NCBI GenBank assembly: GCA_002842195.1
Contig: PHCL01000043.1
Span: forward strand, 1-8,248
Length of the DNA: 8,248 nt
From: Betaproteobacteria bacterium HGW-Betaproteobacteria-20
GTDB taxonomy: Bacteria > Pseudomonadota > Gammaproteobacteria > Burkholderiales > Methylophilaceae
Direction: 5' to 3'
In this document: positions 1 to 6,188 of the stretch, one piece after another
How positions within the stretch are numbered: the stretch's first letter is position 1
Layout of the letters: each line of letters opens with the position of its first letter
The notes under the pieces: model-generated
The model's input: the letters and a program-made list of their open reading frames with translations, nothing else
Told to the model about the DNA's origin: nothing
The model's database searches: none
Made by a program: the position numbers and the translations under genes

Positions 1-411
1 CCGCTGCAGCAGAAAATTAAAGAGAAGTCCATTCAGCTCAGTTTACCAATCTGGCCAAAGACAACCCTTATTTTTACTGACCAACACTTACTTGAACAGG
101 TGATTTACAACTTGTTATTAAACGCGATTGACGCTTCAAAAAAGGCCGGTTGCCTGGAAATCACGCTAGAAATATCTCCACAAACGTTTACGCTGATGTT
201 ATTAGACCGTGGCTGCGGCATGCCGTTTACGCCAGACGCCAGCGCCATGAGCGCGCCAACCACAAAACGGTTTGGCACAGGTATCGGCATTCCATTTGCC
301 TTTAAAGTGTGTGATGCTTTAGGCGGAGAATTAAAATTTGATGCCAGACCGGATGGCGGCACCATGATTACCATTCTGTTGCCTAGAGAGTTGAACCTGC
401 TCACCCATTAG
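1..411 (+). CDS. Sensor histidine kinase, C-terminal ATP-binding domain (5' partial)
   Basis: The reading frame is open from base 1 to a TAG stop, giving the last 136 residues of a protein that begins outside the window. It carries the HATPase_c fold signatures of two-component sensor kinases. The N box lies around residues 31-45 (LEQVIYNLLLNAIDA, with Asn37 and Asn41), the G1 box DRGCG is at 69-73, and the G2 glycine loop FGTGIGI is at 91-97, followed by the usual C-terminal GGELKF...GGTMITILLP strand pair. The domain binds ATP and phosphorylates a His in the missing upstream dimerisation domain. Nothing visible indicates its signal or its response regulator. The G2 box is followed by PFAFKV rather than the common LAI-V run, so it is a somewhat divergent member. 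A kinase of the NtrB or PAS-sensor kind is plausible, but the subfamily cannot be assigned from this fragment. Confidence 0.85.
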   Translation, partial: PLQQKIKEKSIQLSLPIWPKTTLIFTDQHLLEQVIYNLLLNAIDASKKAGCLEITLEISPQTFTLMLLDRGCGMPFTPDASAMSAPTTKRFGTGIGIPFAFKVCDALGGELKFDARPDGGTMITILLPRELNLLTH

Positions 412-427
412 AAATATGCCTTAATCT

Positions 428-443
428 TGCCAAATAGTTGGCA
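428..443. other. Small inverted repeat after the kinase gene
   Basis: TGCCAA-ATAG-TTGGCA forms a perfect 6-bp stem with a 4-base loop 17 bp after the kinase stop codon. There is no T tract on the plus side (TCCCC follows), so it is not a convincing intrinsic terminator. It may be a weak pause or RNA 3'-end structure, or chance. Confidence 0.25.
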
Positions 444-477
444 TCCCCTCTTGCCTTAATCTGGCTTTTTATCAACA

Positions 478-993
478 ATGGTAAAAGACTTTAATATAGA
501 TGATAAAAACCTCATGCTAAATCAATCTGTGCCAGATTTTCAACTACCTGCGACCAGCGGTACGACTTTTCAACTATCGAATTACCATAAAAAAAACTTG
601 GCTAATAAACCGGGAAAAAATGTAATTCTCTATTTTTACCCTAAAGATTCAACCCCGGGATGCACCACGCAAGGCATACAGTTTAGAGATGCCTATGCAC
701 AATTTAAGGCATTCGATACCGAAATCTTTGGCATATCGCGTGATAGCTTAAAGTCACACGAAAGCTTCAAAGCTAAATTTAGCTTTCCGTTTGAGTTATT
801 AGCCGATACTGAGGAACTAGCCTGTCGTTTATTTAACGTGATAAAAATGAAAAATATGTATGGCAAACAAGTAAGGGGAATTGAACGCAGCACATTTGTG
901 ATTGATAAGAACGGTATTTTAGTAAAAGAATGGCGTGGCGTTAAAGTAGAAGGTCACGTGGCTGAAGTACTGGATTTTATTAAAACACTTTAA
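478..993 (+). CDS. bcp: Thiol peroxidase, Bcp/PrxQ-type peroxiredoxin
   Basis: This is a 171-residue thioredoxin-fold peroxidase of the AhpC/TSA superfamily, expected to reduce hydrogen peroxide and organic hydroperoxides in the cytoplasm. The active-site stretch YPKDSTPGCTTQ (residues 54-65) holds the peroxidatic Cys62 with the conserved Pro and Thr before it, and Arg137 in IERSTF matches the catalytic arginine. The resolving Cys found five residues after the peroxidatic Cys in E. coli Bcp is absent here (Ile67). The only other cysteine is Cys116, in ACRLFNV, which aligns with the third Cys of E. coli Bcp. The start is uncertain: neither ATG at 478 nor ATG at 514 has a clear Shine-Dalgarno sequence, and the 514 start would give a 159-residue protein closer to the usual family length of about 155. 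The gene lies between the kinase and phoH on the same strand, and its stop codon falls inside a tandem repeat. Confidence 0.9.
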   Translation: MVKDFNIDDKNLMLNQSVPDFQLPATSGTTFQLSNYHKKNLANKPGKNVILYFYPKDSTPGCTTQGIQFRDAYAQFKAFDTEIFGISRDSLKSHESFKAKFSFPFELLADTEELACRLFNVIKMKNMYGKQVRGIERSTFVIDKNGILVKEWRGVKVEGHVAEVLDFIKTL

Positions 994-1061
994 TTCAACT
1001 CCCTTAATTTGACTTCTTTAATTCAACTTCCTTAATTTAACTTTTTAAAGTCAACCTCTTA
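989..1061. repeat. 28-bp direct tandem repeat (about 2.6 copies), bcp-phoH spacer
   Basis: Units 989-1016 and 1017-1044 are 28 bp each and differ at only three positions (25/28 identical). A degraded third copy runs from about 1045 to 1061. Each unit is itself made of two similar 13-15-bp halves built on TTAATTYRACTYC, giving five half-units in a row. The first unit includes the bcp stop codon. The repeat contains no inverted symmetry and no T-tailed hairpin, so it does not look like a terminator. Its unit number would be prone to slippage. Confidence 0.75.
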
Positions 1062-1076
1062 GATAGAAAGTACCTC

Positions 1077-2474
1077 ATGGCGAAAAAACCGTTAACTAAC
1101 ACCAAACTTTTTGTACTTGATACCAATGTGCTGATACATGACCCGTCTTCTCTTTTTCGCTTTGAAGAGCATGACATTTTTCTGCCTATGGTGACACTGG
1201 AAGAACTCGATAACAACAAAAAGGGCTTAACCGAGGTTGCACGTAACGCACGCCAGGCCAGCCGCAATCTAGAAGAAATTGTCGGCACAAATTTAGTCGA
1301 TCTTGAACTCGGCTGTCCGCTCGGCGTCAGCGGTAATAAGCACATTACAGGCCGTTTATTTTTACAAACTATGCAAGTTTCTGCCGAATTACCAGGCTTG
1401 GCCGGTTTTAAAGCAGACAATCAAATTTTGGCGGTGGTGCTGGACTTACAAAAACACCAGCCTGACCGCCAAGTCATTTTAGTCAGTAAAGACATTAACA
1501 TTCGCATTAAAGCACGCGCCATGGGCATGCCTGCGGAAGATTACTTTAACGACAAGGTATTGGAAGATACCGATCTTTTATATAGCGGCATGAAAGAACT
1601 ACCTGCTGATTTTTGGGAAAAACACAGCAAGGAAATGGAATCATGGCAAGATGCTGGTCGTATGTTTTATCGTATTAACGGGCCACTGTGCAAAACTTTC
1701 TTAAAGAACGAGTTTGTCTATTACGAATTTGAAAAGCCATTTCATGCCATTGTGCGTAGCGTGGAAGGCAACACTGCCGTGCTGGAAATTGTAAAAGATC
1801 ACATACAGCCTAAACACAATATCTGGGGTATTAACGCACGTAACCGCGAGCAGAACTTTGCGCTTAACTTATTGATGGATCCGGAAATAGATTTTGTCAG
1901 CCTGCTTGGGCAAGCCGGAACCGGTAAAACCTTACTCACTCTCGCGGCAGCACTCACGCAGGTATTAGATAGTAAATTGTATTCAGAAATTATCATGACG
2001 CGCGTGACTGTTTCTGTTGGAGAAGATATTGGCTTTTTGCCAGGGACCGAAGAAGAAAAAATGGGCCCATGGATGGGTGCACTGGACGATAATCTAGATG
2101 TACTCAATAAAAGTGACGGTGATGCCGGCGAATGGGGACGCGCCGCCACGCAGGATTTAATCCGCAGTCGCATTAAAGTAAAATCACTCAACTTTATGCG
2201 TGGCCGTACTTTTTTGAATAAATTTTTAATTATTGATGAAGCACAAAACCTGACGCCTAAACAAATGAAAACGCTCATTACGCGTGCCGGGCCTGGTACC
2301 AAAGTCGTTTGCTTAGGCAATATTGCACAAATTGATACGCCGTATTTAACTGAAGGCAGCTCAGGCCTTACTTATGTGGTAGATAGGTTTAAAGGCTGGA
2401 ATCACAATGGCCACATTACCTTGTTACGTGGTGAGCGCTCACGACTGGCGGACTTTGCCGCAGAGGCACTATAA
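1077..2474 (+). CDS. PIN-PhoH fusion protein (PhoH family ATPase)
   Basis: This 465-residue cytoplasmic protein joins an N-terminal PIN nuclease-like domain to a C-terminal PhoH ATPase domain, the PhoH2/YlaK architecture. The PIN part shows LFVLDTNVLIHD (11-22, acidic Asp15), LEELD (41-45) and later acidic residues near Asp114 and Asp139 (VSKDINIRIKA), consistent with a metal-binding site. The ATPase part has Walker A GQAGTGKT (278-285), Walker B FLIIDEAQN (383-391, Asp387 and Glu388) and the downstream GNIAQID sensor-like motif (414-420). Related PhoH2 proteins have been reported as RNA helicase/ribonucleases, and RNA metabolism is the likely role here. The name phoH alone would suggest phosphate control, for which no sequence support is visible. 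The ATG at 1077 is preceded by only a weak purine stretch (AGAAAG). lplT starts 7 bp after its stop, suggesting co-transcription. Confidence 0.93.
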   Translation: MAKKPLTNTKLFVLDTNVLIHDPSSLFRFEEHDIFLPMVTLEELDNNKKGLTEVARNARQASRNLEEIVGTNLVDLELGCPLGVSGNKHITGRLFLQTMQVSAELPGLAGFKADNQILAVVLDLQKHQPDRQVILVSKDINIRIKARAMGMPAEDYFNDKVLEDTDLLYSGMKELPADFWEKHSKEMESWQDAGRMFYRINGPLCKTFLKNEFVYYEFEKPFHAIVRSVEGNTAVLEIVKDHIQPKHNIWGINARNREQNFALNLLMDPEIDFVSLLGQAGTGKTLLTLAAALTQVLDSKLYSEIIMTRVTVSVGEDIGFLPGTEEEKMGPWMGALDDNLDVLNKSDGDAGEWGRAATQDLIRSRIKVKSLNFMRGRTFLNKFLIIDEAQNLTPKQMKTLITRAGPGTKVVCLGNIAQIDTPYLTEGSSGLTYVVDRFKGWNHNGHITLLRGERSRLADFAAEAL

Positions 2475-2481
2475 GAACGGC

Positions 2482-3654
2482 ATGACCAAAGGTTTTTATA
2501 CCCTTCTAATTGCACAGTTTTTATCTGCTGTTGCTGGCAATGCGCTGCTATTTGCACTCATTACGTTACTATCAGTATTGCAAGCGCCAACGTGGCATGA
2601 TCCCTTACTGCGTGAGATATTTGTTTTGGCGTACATTGTACTTGCGCCTTTTGTTGGGCCTTTTGCTGATGCCCTGCCAAAAGGCAAAGTCATGTTCATT
2701 AGTAATGGTATTAAGTTTTTTGGCTGTGCACTTGCGTTTTTTGGCATGCCTCCGCTGTTAGCTTACGCGGTTGTGGGCTTGGGTGCAGCCGCCTACTCTC
2801 CTGCAAAGTACGGCATTTTATCTGAAATGTTACCCCCCGAAAAACTCATCAAGGCCAATGCCTGGATGGAGGGAACCACCGTCAGCGCGATTATTTTAGG
2901 ACCCGTCTTTGGCACCGCCATCGCATCCGGTAATCCGTATTTTGGCATCGCCATTATCGCCGTTATCTATTTAATGGCCGCTGGTTTTAATCACTATATT
3001 CCCAAAGTGCCGATTGATCACAAATTACCACAACGTAACTTTATATACCTGTTACGCGACTTTTGGCATGCCTTCACAACACTTTGGCGCGACACACAAG
3101 GTCAGGTAGCGCTCGCTGTCACCACGCTATTTTGGGGGGCAGGAGCAACCCTGCAATTTGTAATCCTTCAATGGGCTAAAGAAGTGTTGGGCATGGAGCA
3201 GCAGGCGGCAACCATACTCATTGCTATTTTAGCCGTCGGTATTGCAATCGGCTCAATTGGCGCATCACTCTTTGTTAAGCTGGAAAAAGAAGTAGAAGTT
3301 TTACCAGCGGGCATGTTAATGGGGCTTCTTGTCATTGGCATGGTTTTTGTCGATACACGTGAAATTGCTGCCGTGGTGCTATTTTGCATCGGCGTGCTTG
3401 CCGGTTACTTTTTAGTGCCGTTAAATTCATTGCTACAGCACAGAGGGCATATATTACTGGGGGCTGGACACTCGATTGCCGTGCAAAATTTTAATGAGAA
3501 CATTGGCATATTGATATTATTAGGCATTTACGCCCTAATGCTGCATCAAAAGCTACCAATCAATATCATCATTGTTATTTTTGGGGCTTTTGTGAGCATC
3601 AGCATGGCAATTATTTACAAGCTGTACATCAAACATACTAAAGCGAATTTGTAA
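2482..3654 (+). CDS. lplT: Lysophospholipid transporter LplT-like (MFS)
   Basis: This 390-residue integral membrane protein of the major facilitator superfamily is rich in hydrophobic helices along its whole length. It matches the LplT family pattern as I recall it: AQFLSAVAGNALLF (11-24), APFVG-PFAD (55-63), AAAYSPAKYGILSE (102-115), FWGAGATL (217-224), VPLNSLLQ-RG (312-322) and GAGHSIAVQNFNEN (327-340). LplT flips lysophospholipids, especially lysophosphatidylethanolamine, across the inner membrane for re-acylation by Aas. No aas gene is in the window. An upstream in-frame ATG at 2407 lies inside phoH and adds 25 non-membrane residues; the ATG at 2482, 7 bp after the phoH stop and preceded by a purine-rich AAGAACGG, is the better start. 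A long terminator follows. Two positions that are charged in E. coli LplT appear to be Gly19 and Gln225 here. Confidence 0.88.
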   Translation: MTKGFYTLLIAQFLSAVAGNALLFALITLLSVLQAPTWHDPLLREIFVLAYIVLAPFVGPFADALPKGKVMFISNGIKFFGCALAFFGMPPLLAYAVVGLGAAAYSPAKYGILSEMLPPEKLIKANAWMEGTTVSAIILGPVFGTAIASGNPYFGIAIIAVIYLMAAGFNHYIPKVPIDHKLPQRNFIYLLRDFWHAFTTLWRDTQGQVALAVTTLFWGAGATLQFVILQWAKEVLGMEQQAATILIAILAVGIAIGSIGASLFVKLEKEVEVLPAGMLMGLLVIGMVFVDTREIAAVVLFCIGVLAGYFLVPLNSLLQHRGHILLGAGHSIAVQNFNENIGILILLGIYALMLHQKLPINIIIVIFGAFVSISMAIIYKLYIKHTKANL

Positions 3655-3687
3655 GAATTTTTATTCTGCTTGATGCATCTTCGCAAG

Positions 3688-3735
3688 CGCTGCCCTGCGA
3701 GCCTTGTAAATAAAGGCTCACAGGGCAGCGTTTTT
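3688..3735 (+). terminator. Rho-independent terminator after lplT
   Basis: CGCTGCCCTG-C-GAGCCTT (3688-3705) pairs with AAGGCTC-A-CAGGGCAGCG (3713-3730) around a 7-base loop. This gives 17 pairs with one C/A mismatch, followed directly by TTTTT (3731-3735). It lies 33 bp after the lplT stop. The minus side has no T tract, so it chiefly ends plus-strand transcription, although the stem would also form in the 3' end of the convergent ndh transcript. Confidence 0.9.
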
Positions 3736-3757
3736 CTCTCGAGGAATTTACGCTGTT

Positions 3758-5104
3758 TTAGTGCAGCTTAACCTGTGATTCAGTACGCCTTGAGATGATA
3801 CGCGCAAGCGTCTGTAGCGCCATGCTCCAAAAACCGTGCAAGGCCATCAAGTGCATTTTGTATAAGGATTTATACATGATTCTCGCGAACATGCCTTCAA
3901 TAAACAGACTGCCGCCAGTAATTGACCCCATTAAACTGCCAACCGTTGAATAACGCCCCAGATTCACCAGCGAACCATAGTCCCGATAGGTATATTCCGG
4001 TAAAGTCGCTTTACCTGCCACACGGTATTTAACAGTTTTAATCAACATTGAAGCCTGCTGATGGGCAGCCTGGGCGCGGGGTGGGACGGTTTCATCTGCG
4101 TGGCCAGGCTTGCTATTGGTACTTGGACAGGCCGCACAATCTCCGAATGCAAATATATTAAGGTCCAAGGTTGTTTGTAATGTGCGATACACCACCAGTT
4201 GGTTGATGCGATTAGTCTCCAAGCCGTCAATTTCGTGCAAAAAATCCGGTGCTTTAATGCCAGCCGCCCACACGACCAGCGCTGAAGGAATAAATTTTCC
4301 ACTATGCGTATAAATGCCCTTGTTTGTCACTTCAGTGACACGTTCTCCGGTATGTACATGTACATTTAACTTTCTGAGTTCTAAATCTACCGAGTCTGAA
4401 AGTTTTTGTGGCAACGCTGGCAACACACGCTCACCCGCCTCTATCAGCGAAATTTTAATATCACGGTCAGCGTCAATTTTATCGAGACCGTAAGCGGCTA
4501 ATTCTCGTGTGGTATTGTGTAGCTCGGCCGATAGCTCTACACCGGTCGCGCCCGCGCCAACAATCACCACTTCTAATTGCCCCGCCTGCACTGCCTCTGC
4601 TTGCGTTTGTGCACGCAACAAAGCATTATGTAAGCGACGGTGAAACTTCTCTGCCTGCTCCTGCGTATCCAGCGCAATGGCGTACTCACTTGCCCCTTTA
4701 ACGCCAAAATCATTGGTTGTACTGCCAACGGCGATAATTAAAGTATCGTACTGAAAAGTACGGCGTGAAATAACCTCTACCCCATCTTCATCGTAATGCG
4801 GCGCCACTGATATTTCGCGTTTAGCTCTATCAAGGCGATCCATGCTCCCTAAACGAAACTTGAAATGATGCCAGTGCGCTTGCGCAAGGTAGACCAGTTC
4901 ATGTCGTTCGGGGTTCATACTGCCGGCTGCAATTTCGTGCAGCAGCGGCTTCCACACATGTGTTTTAGACTGATCTATCAGCGTAATAATCGCTTTGCCT
5001 TTACGACCCAGCGAGTCACCAAGTTTAGTCGCAAGCTCTAAACCACCCGCGCCCCCGCCTACGATAACGACGTGATGCAATGCATTATTTTCTGTATTTT
5101 TCAA
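3758..5104 (-). CDS. ndh: Type II NADH dehydrogenase (NDH-2), NADH:quinone oxidoreductase
   Basis: This single-subunit, non-proton-pumping flavoenzyme passes electrons from NADH to quinone at the cytoplasmic face of the inner membrane. Numbered from the start chosen here (448 residues), the FAD dinucleotide fold is VVIVGGGAGGLELA (12-25), the NADH fold is VVIVGAGATGVELSAEL (179-195), the FAD-contacting FAFGDCAAC is at 318-326, and the quinone-site motif AQAAHQ (AQxAxQ) is at 344-349. The C-terminal stretch (about 400-440) is hydrophobic and amphipathic, as in membrane-attached NDH-2. There is no ATG start. TTG at 5104 has AAGG five bases upstream and is preferred; TTG at 5119 gives 453 residues but has poorer spacing, and an in-frame stop lies at 5141-5143. 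A terminator sits only about 50 bp upstream, so the gene either has a very compact promoter or depends on readthrough. It is convergent with lplT. Confidence 0.9.
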   Translation of the reverse strand: MKNTENNALHHVVIVGGGAGGLELATKLGDSLGRKGKAIITLIDQSKTHVWKPLLHEIAAGSMNPERHELVYLAQAHWHHFKFRLGSMDRLDRAKREISVAPHYDEDGVEVISRRTFQYDTLIIAVGSTTNDFGVKGASEYAIALDTQEQAEKFHRRLHNALLRAQTQAEAVQAGQLEVVIVGAGATGVELSAELHNTTRELAAYGLDKIDADRDIKISLIEAGERVLPALPQKLSDSVDLELRKLNVHVHTGERVTEVTNKGIYTHSGKFIPSALVVWAAGIKAPDFLHEIDGLETNRINQLVVYRTLQTTLDLNIFAFGDCAACPSTNSKPGHADETVPPRAQAAHQQASMLIKTVKYRVAGKATLPEYTYRDYGSLVNLGRYSTVGSLMGSITGGSLFIEGMFARIMYKSLYKMHLMALHGFWSMALQTLARIISRRTESQVKLH

Positions 5105-5154
5105 GTGAACCTTATTCAAGCTAGTCTTAATTGGGAATTGTTAAAAAATAATAA

Positions 5155-5186
5155 AAACGGCTACTGCGATTATACAGTAGCCGTTT
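5155..5186 (-). terminator. Rho-independent terminator of the lipoprotein cytochrome gene
   Basis: AAACGGCTACTG (5155-5166) and CAGTAGCCGTTT (5175-5186) form a perfect 12-bp stem with an 8-base loop. Read on the minus strand it is followed by TTTTTATTATTTTTT, a good T tract. It lies 83 bp after the cytochrome stop and about 50 bp before ndh. The minus-strand loop contains TATAAT. The region is 84% identical to the terminator at 6104-6135. Confidence 0.88.
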
Positions 5187-5268
5187 AAGTGATTACAGCA
5201 TCCAGCGGATTAACCGTTAGGAATGTTAACTAACTGCTTAATTACACAATTATTATTTTACCCAGGCC

Positions 5269-5838
5269 TTAGTTTAGCCAGGGTGTTTCTCCACCGCCTG
5301 TGTACTGTGTACGCATCCAGGCTATAATTTTTAAGATGGTATCAGTATCTAAGCCGTCACCCGTATGGCCGGGCAGTTGATTATGCCAAGTCAGCATGCT
5401 GCCGCGATTAGTTGCGCCTTTGCCAAGCGTTCCACCTGCAATAGTCTCAAACAGACCTTTGTCGGTATTATGCTTGGGATATTCCCATTGTGCATCAATC
5501 AGGCTTGGCCCCATTAAACCATTAGCATTACCGCCATGGCAGCCACTACAGCCTTGAAAATTATATTGTTTATGCCCGGCTTTTGCCGCTTCAGCATCTT
5601 TAGCATAAAGTTTGGTATATGGATTGATACAAGTTGATAAAAACGCTTTAGCTTCAGCTGTGTCAGTCGCCACGGCTTTAATTGCCAACGGGCTATCATC
5701 TTTTGTAGAAACCAAACTGCACGTGCCTGAAGCCGTTGCTGTTGAATCGGTGCTGGCAGTCCCTGCATCCTTTTTGTCGCATGCGCTTAATGCCAGCAAC
5801 ATTAGCATTAACACCAAACTAAACTTACCCTTACTCAT
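5269..5838 (-). CDS. Predicted lipoprotein c-type cytochrome, XoxG/cytochrome cL paralog
   Basis: This 189-residue monohaem cytochrome belongs to the cytochrome cL (MxaG/XoxG) family, which takes electrons from PQQ methanol dehydrogenases. A hydrophobic leader ends in the lipobox LSAC, with Cys20 the predicted lipidated residue and Asp21 at +2, followed by a Ser/Thr/Ala-rich linker to about residue 39. The haem site is CSGCH (97-101); Met148 in GSMLTWH is the likely second axial ligand. Cys40 and Cys70 are conserved in the neighbouring paralog at the same 30-residue spacing and may form a disulfide. The tail ends in ETPWLN, like cytochrome cL. The start is ATG at 5838, seven bases after AGGAG; a TTG at 5844 is in frame but almost touches that site. 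The gene has its own candidate promoter and terminator. The partner dehydrogenase is inferred from context; a role with another periplasmic dehydrogenase is possible. Confidence 0.85.
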   Translation of the reverse strand: MSKGKFSLVLMLMLLALSACDKKDAGTASTDSTATASGTCSLVSTKDDSPLAIKAVATDTAEAKAFLSTCINPYTKLYAKDAEAAKAGHKQYNFQGCSGCHGGNANGLMGPSLIDAQWEYPKHNTDKGLFETIAGGTLGKGATNRGSMLTWHNQLPGHTGDGLDTDTILKIIAWMRTQYTGGGETPWLN

Positions 5839-5871
5839 TTTCAATCTCCTGGTTTTAAGTATGAGCTTTGA

Positions 5872-5900
5872 AGTCTAGGCTCAAAAATTTACAATTTCAA
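5872..5900 (-). promoter_or_regulatory. Candidate sigma-70 promoter of the lipoprotein cytochrome gene
   Basis: On the minus strand, TTGAAA (5900-5895, 5/6 match to the -35 consensus) is separated by exactly 17 bases from TAGACT (5877-5872, 4/6 match to the -10). The -10 ends 33 bases before the ATG, which leaves room for a short leader containing the AGGAG site. This is consensus matching only, in AT-rich DNA. Confidence 0.35.
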
Positions 5901-5978
5901 ATATAAACAATCATTTTTTCCGTGGCTATAGCTAATCCTTTAAATAATGGCAGTAAAGCCATTGAAAAATCGTATGTA

Positions 5979-6004
5979 GCAGAGACGGGTAGTCGCTCCT
6001 ACCG
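5979..6004 (-). repeat. REP-like palindromic element
   Basis: Read on the minus strand, the sequence begins CGGTAGGAGCGAC and continues through a TACCC loop to GTCTCTGC. A GTAG tetranucleotide thus precedes an imperfect hairpin AGCGAC/GTCTCT (5 of 6 pairs). GTAG followed by an imperfect hairpin is the layout of bacterial REP sequences mobilised by RAYT/TnpA-REP proteins, and GTAGGAGCG resembles REP heads recalled from other proteobacteria. Only one copy is in the window, so the repetitive nature is not demonstrated. Confidence 0.4.
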
Positions 6005-6005
6005 A

Positions 6006-6031
6006 TGTATGCTTCAATTGTATGCTTCAAT
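6006..6031. repeat. Perfect 13-bp tandem duplication
   Basis: TGTATGCTTCAAT occurs twice back to back (6006-6018 and 6019-6031) with no mismatch, immediately next to the REP-like hairpin. It could be a replication-slippage product or a target-site-like duplication at a former insertion. There is no coding content. Confidence 0.8.
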
Positions 6032-6103
6032 TTTCCTTGTGCTGCATGACATTGTTTTGGGGATTAGCGATATATCAGCCTTTAAATTTAGTGCTGCACA
6101 TAA

Positions 6104-6135
6104 AAAAGGCTGCTGTAATTATACAGCAGCCTTTT
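6104..6135 (-). terminator. Rho-independent terminator of the xoxG-type gene
   Basis: AAAA-GGCTGCTGT (6104-6116) pairs with ACAGCAGCC-TTTT (6123-6135) in a perfect 13-bp stem with a 6-base loop, followed on the minus strand by TTTTTTAT. It lies 53 bp after the cytochrome stop. The minus-strand loop and its edge read TATAAT. It is a paralog of the terminator at 5155-5186. Confidence 0.9.
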
Positions 6136-6188
6136 AAGTTATTACAGTAGCAATTAGTGCTTAACTAATATGATACTTTGGTTGCCTC

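Larger units (their letters stand above)
5845..6103. other. Intergenic spacer between the two cytochrome genes, no gene seen
   Basis: This spacer, together with the terminator to its right and the tail to 6188, makes a 344-bp gap without a credible gene. It holds the candidate promoter at 5872-5900, a short inverted repeat AATGGC-AGTAAA-GCCATT at 5946-5963, a REP-like hairpin at 5979-6004 and a 13-bp tandem duplication at 6006-6031. A 71-codon open frame on the plus strand here lacks a ribosome site and runs through the terminator, so it is not called. Confidence 0.6.

Noticed and set aside
1037..1420. 127-codon open frame on the minus strand
   Set aside because: It is antisense to the start of phoH, has Ser-rich low-complexity sequence and no ribosome site, and is best explained as a shadow.
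1799..2320. 173-codon open frame on the minus strand
   Set aside because: It lies wholly inside phoH, whose Walker motifs and family pattern confirm the plus frame; the antisense peptide is Ser/Arg-rich and resembles nothing known.
2407..2481. Longer N-terminus for the LplT-like protein
   Set aside because: The extra 25 residues are encoded inside phoH in another frame and do not look like an LplT N-terminus; ATG at 2482 starts directly before the first membrane helix.
5922..6137. 71-codon open frame on the plus strand in the cytochrome spacer
   Set aside because: It crosses the REP-like hairpin, the 13-bp repeat and the terminator, and has no ribosome site; it looks like a chance open frame.
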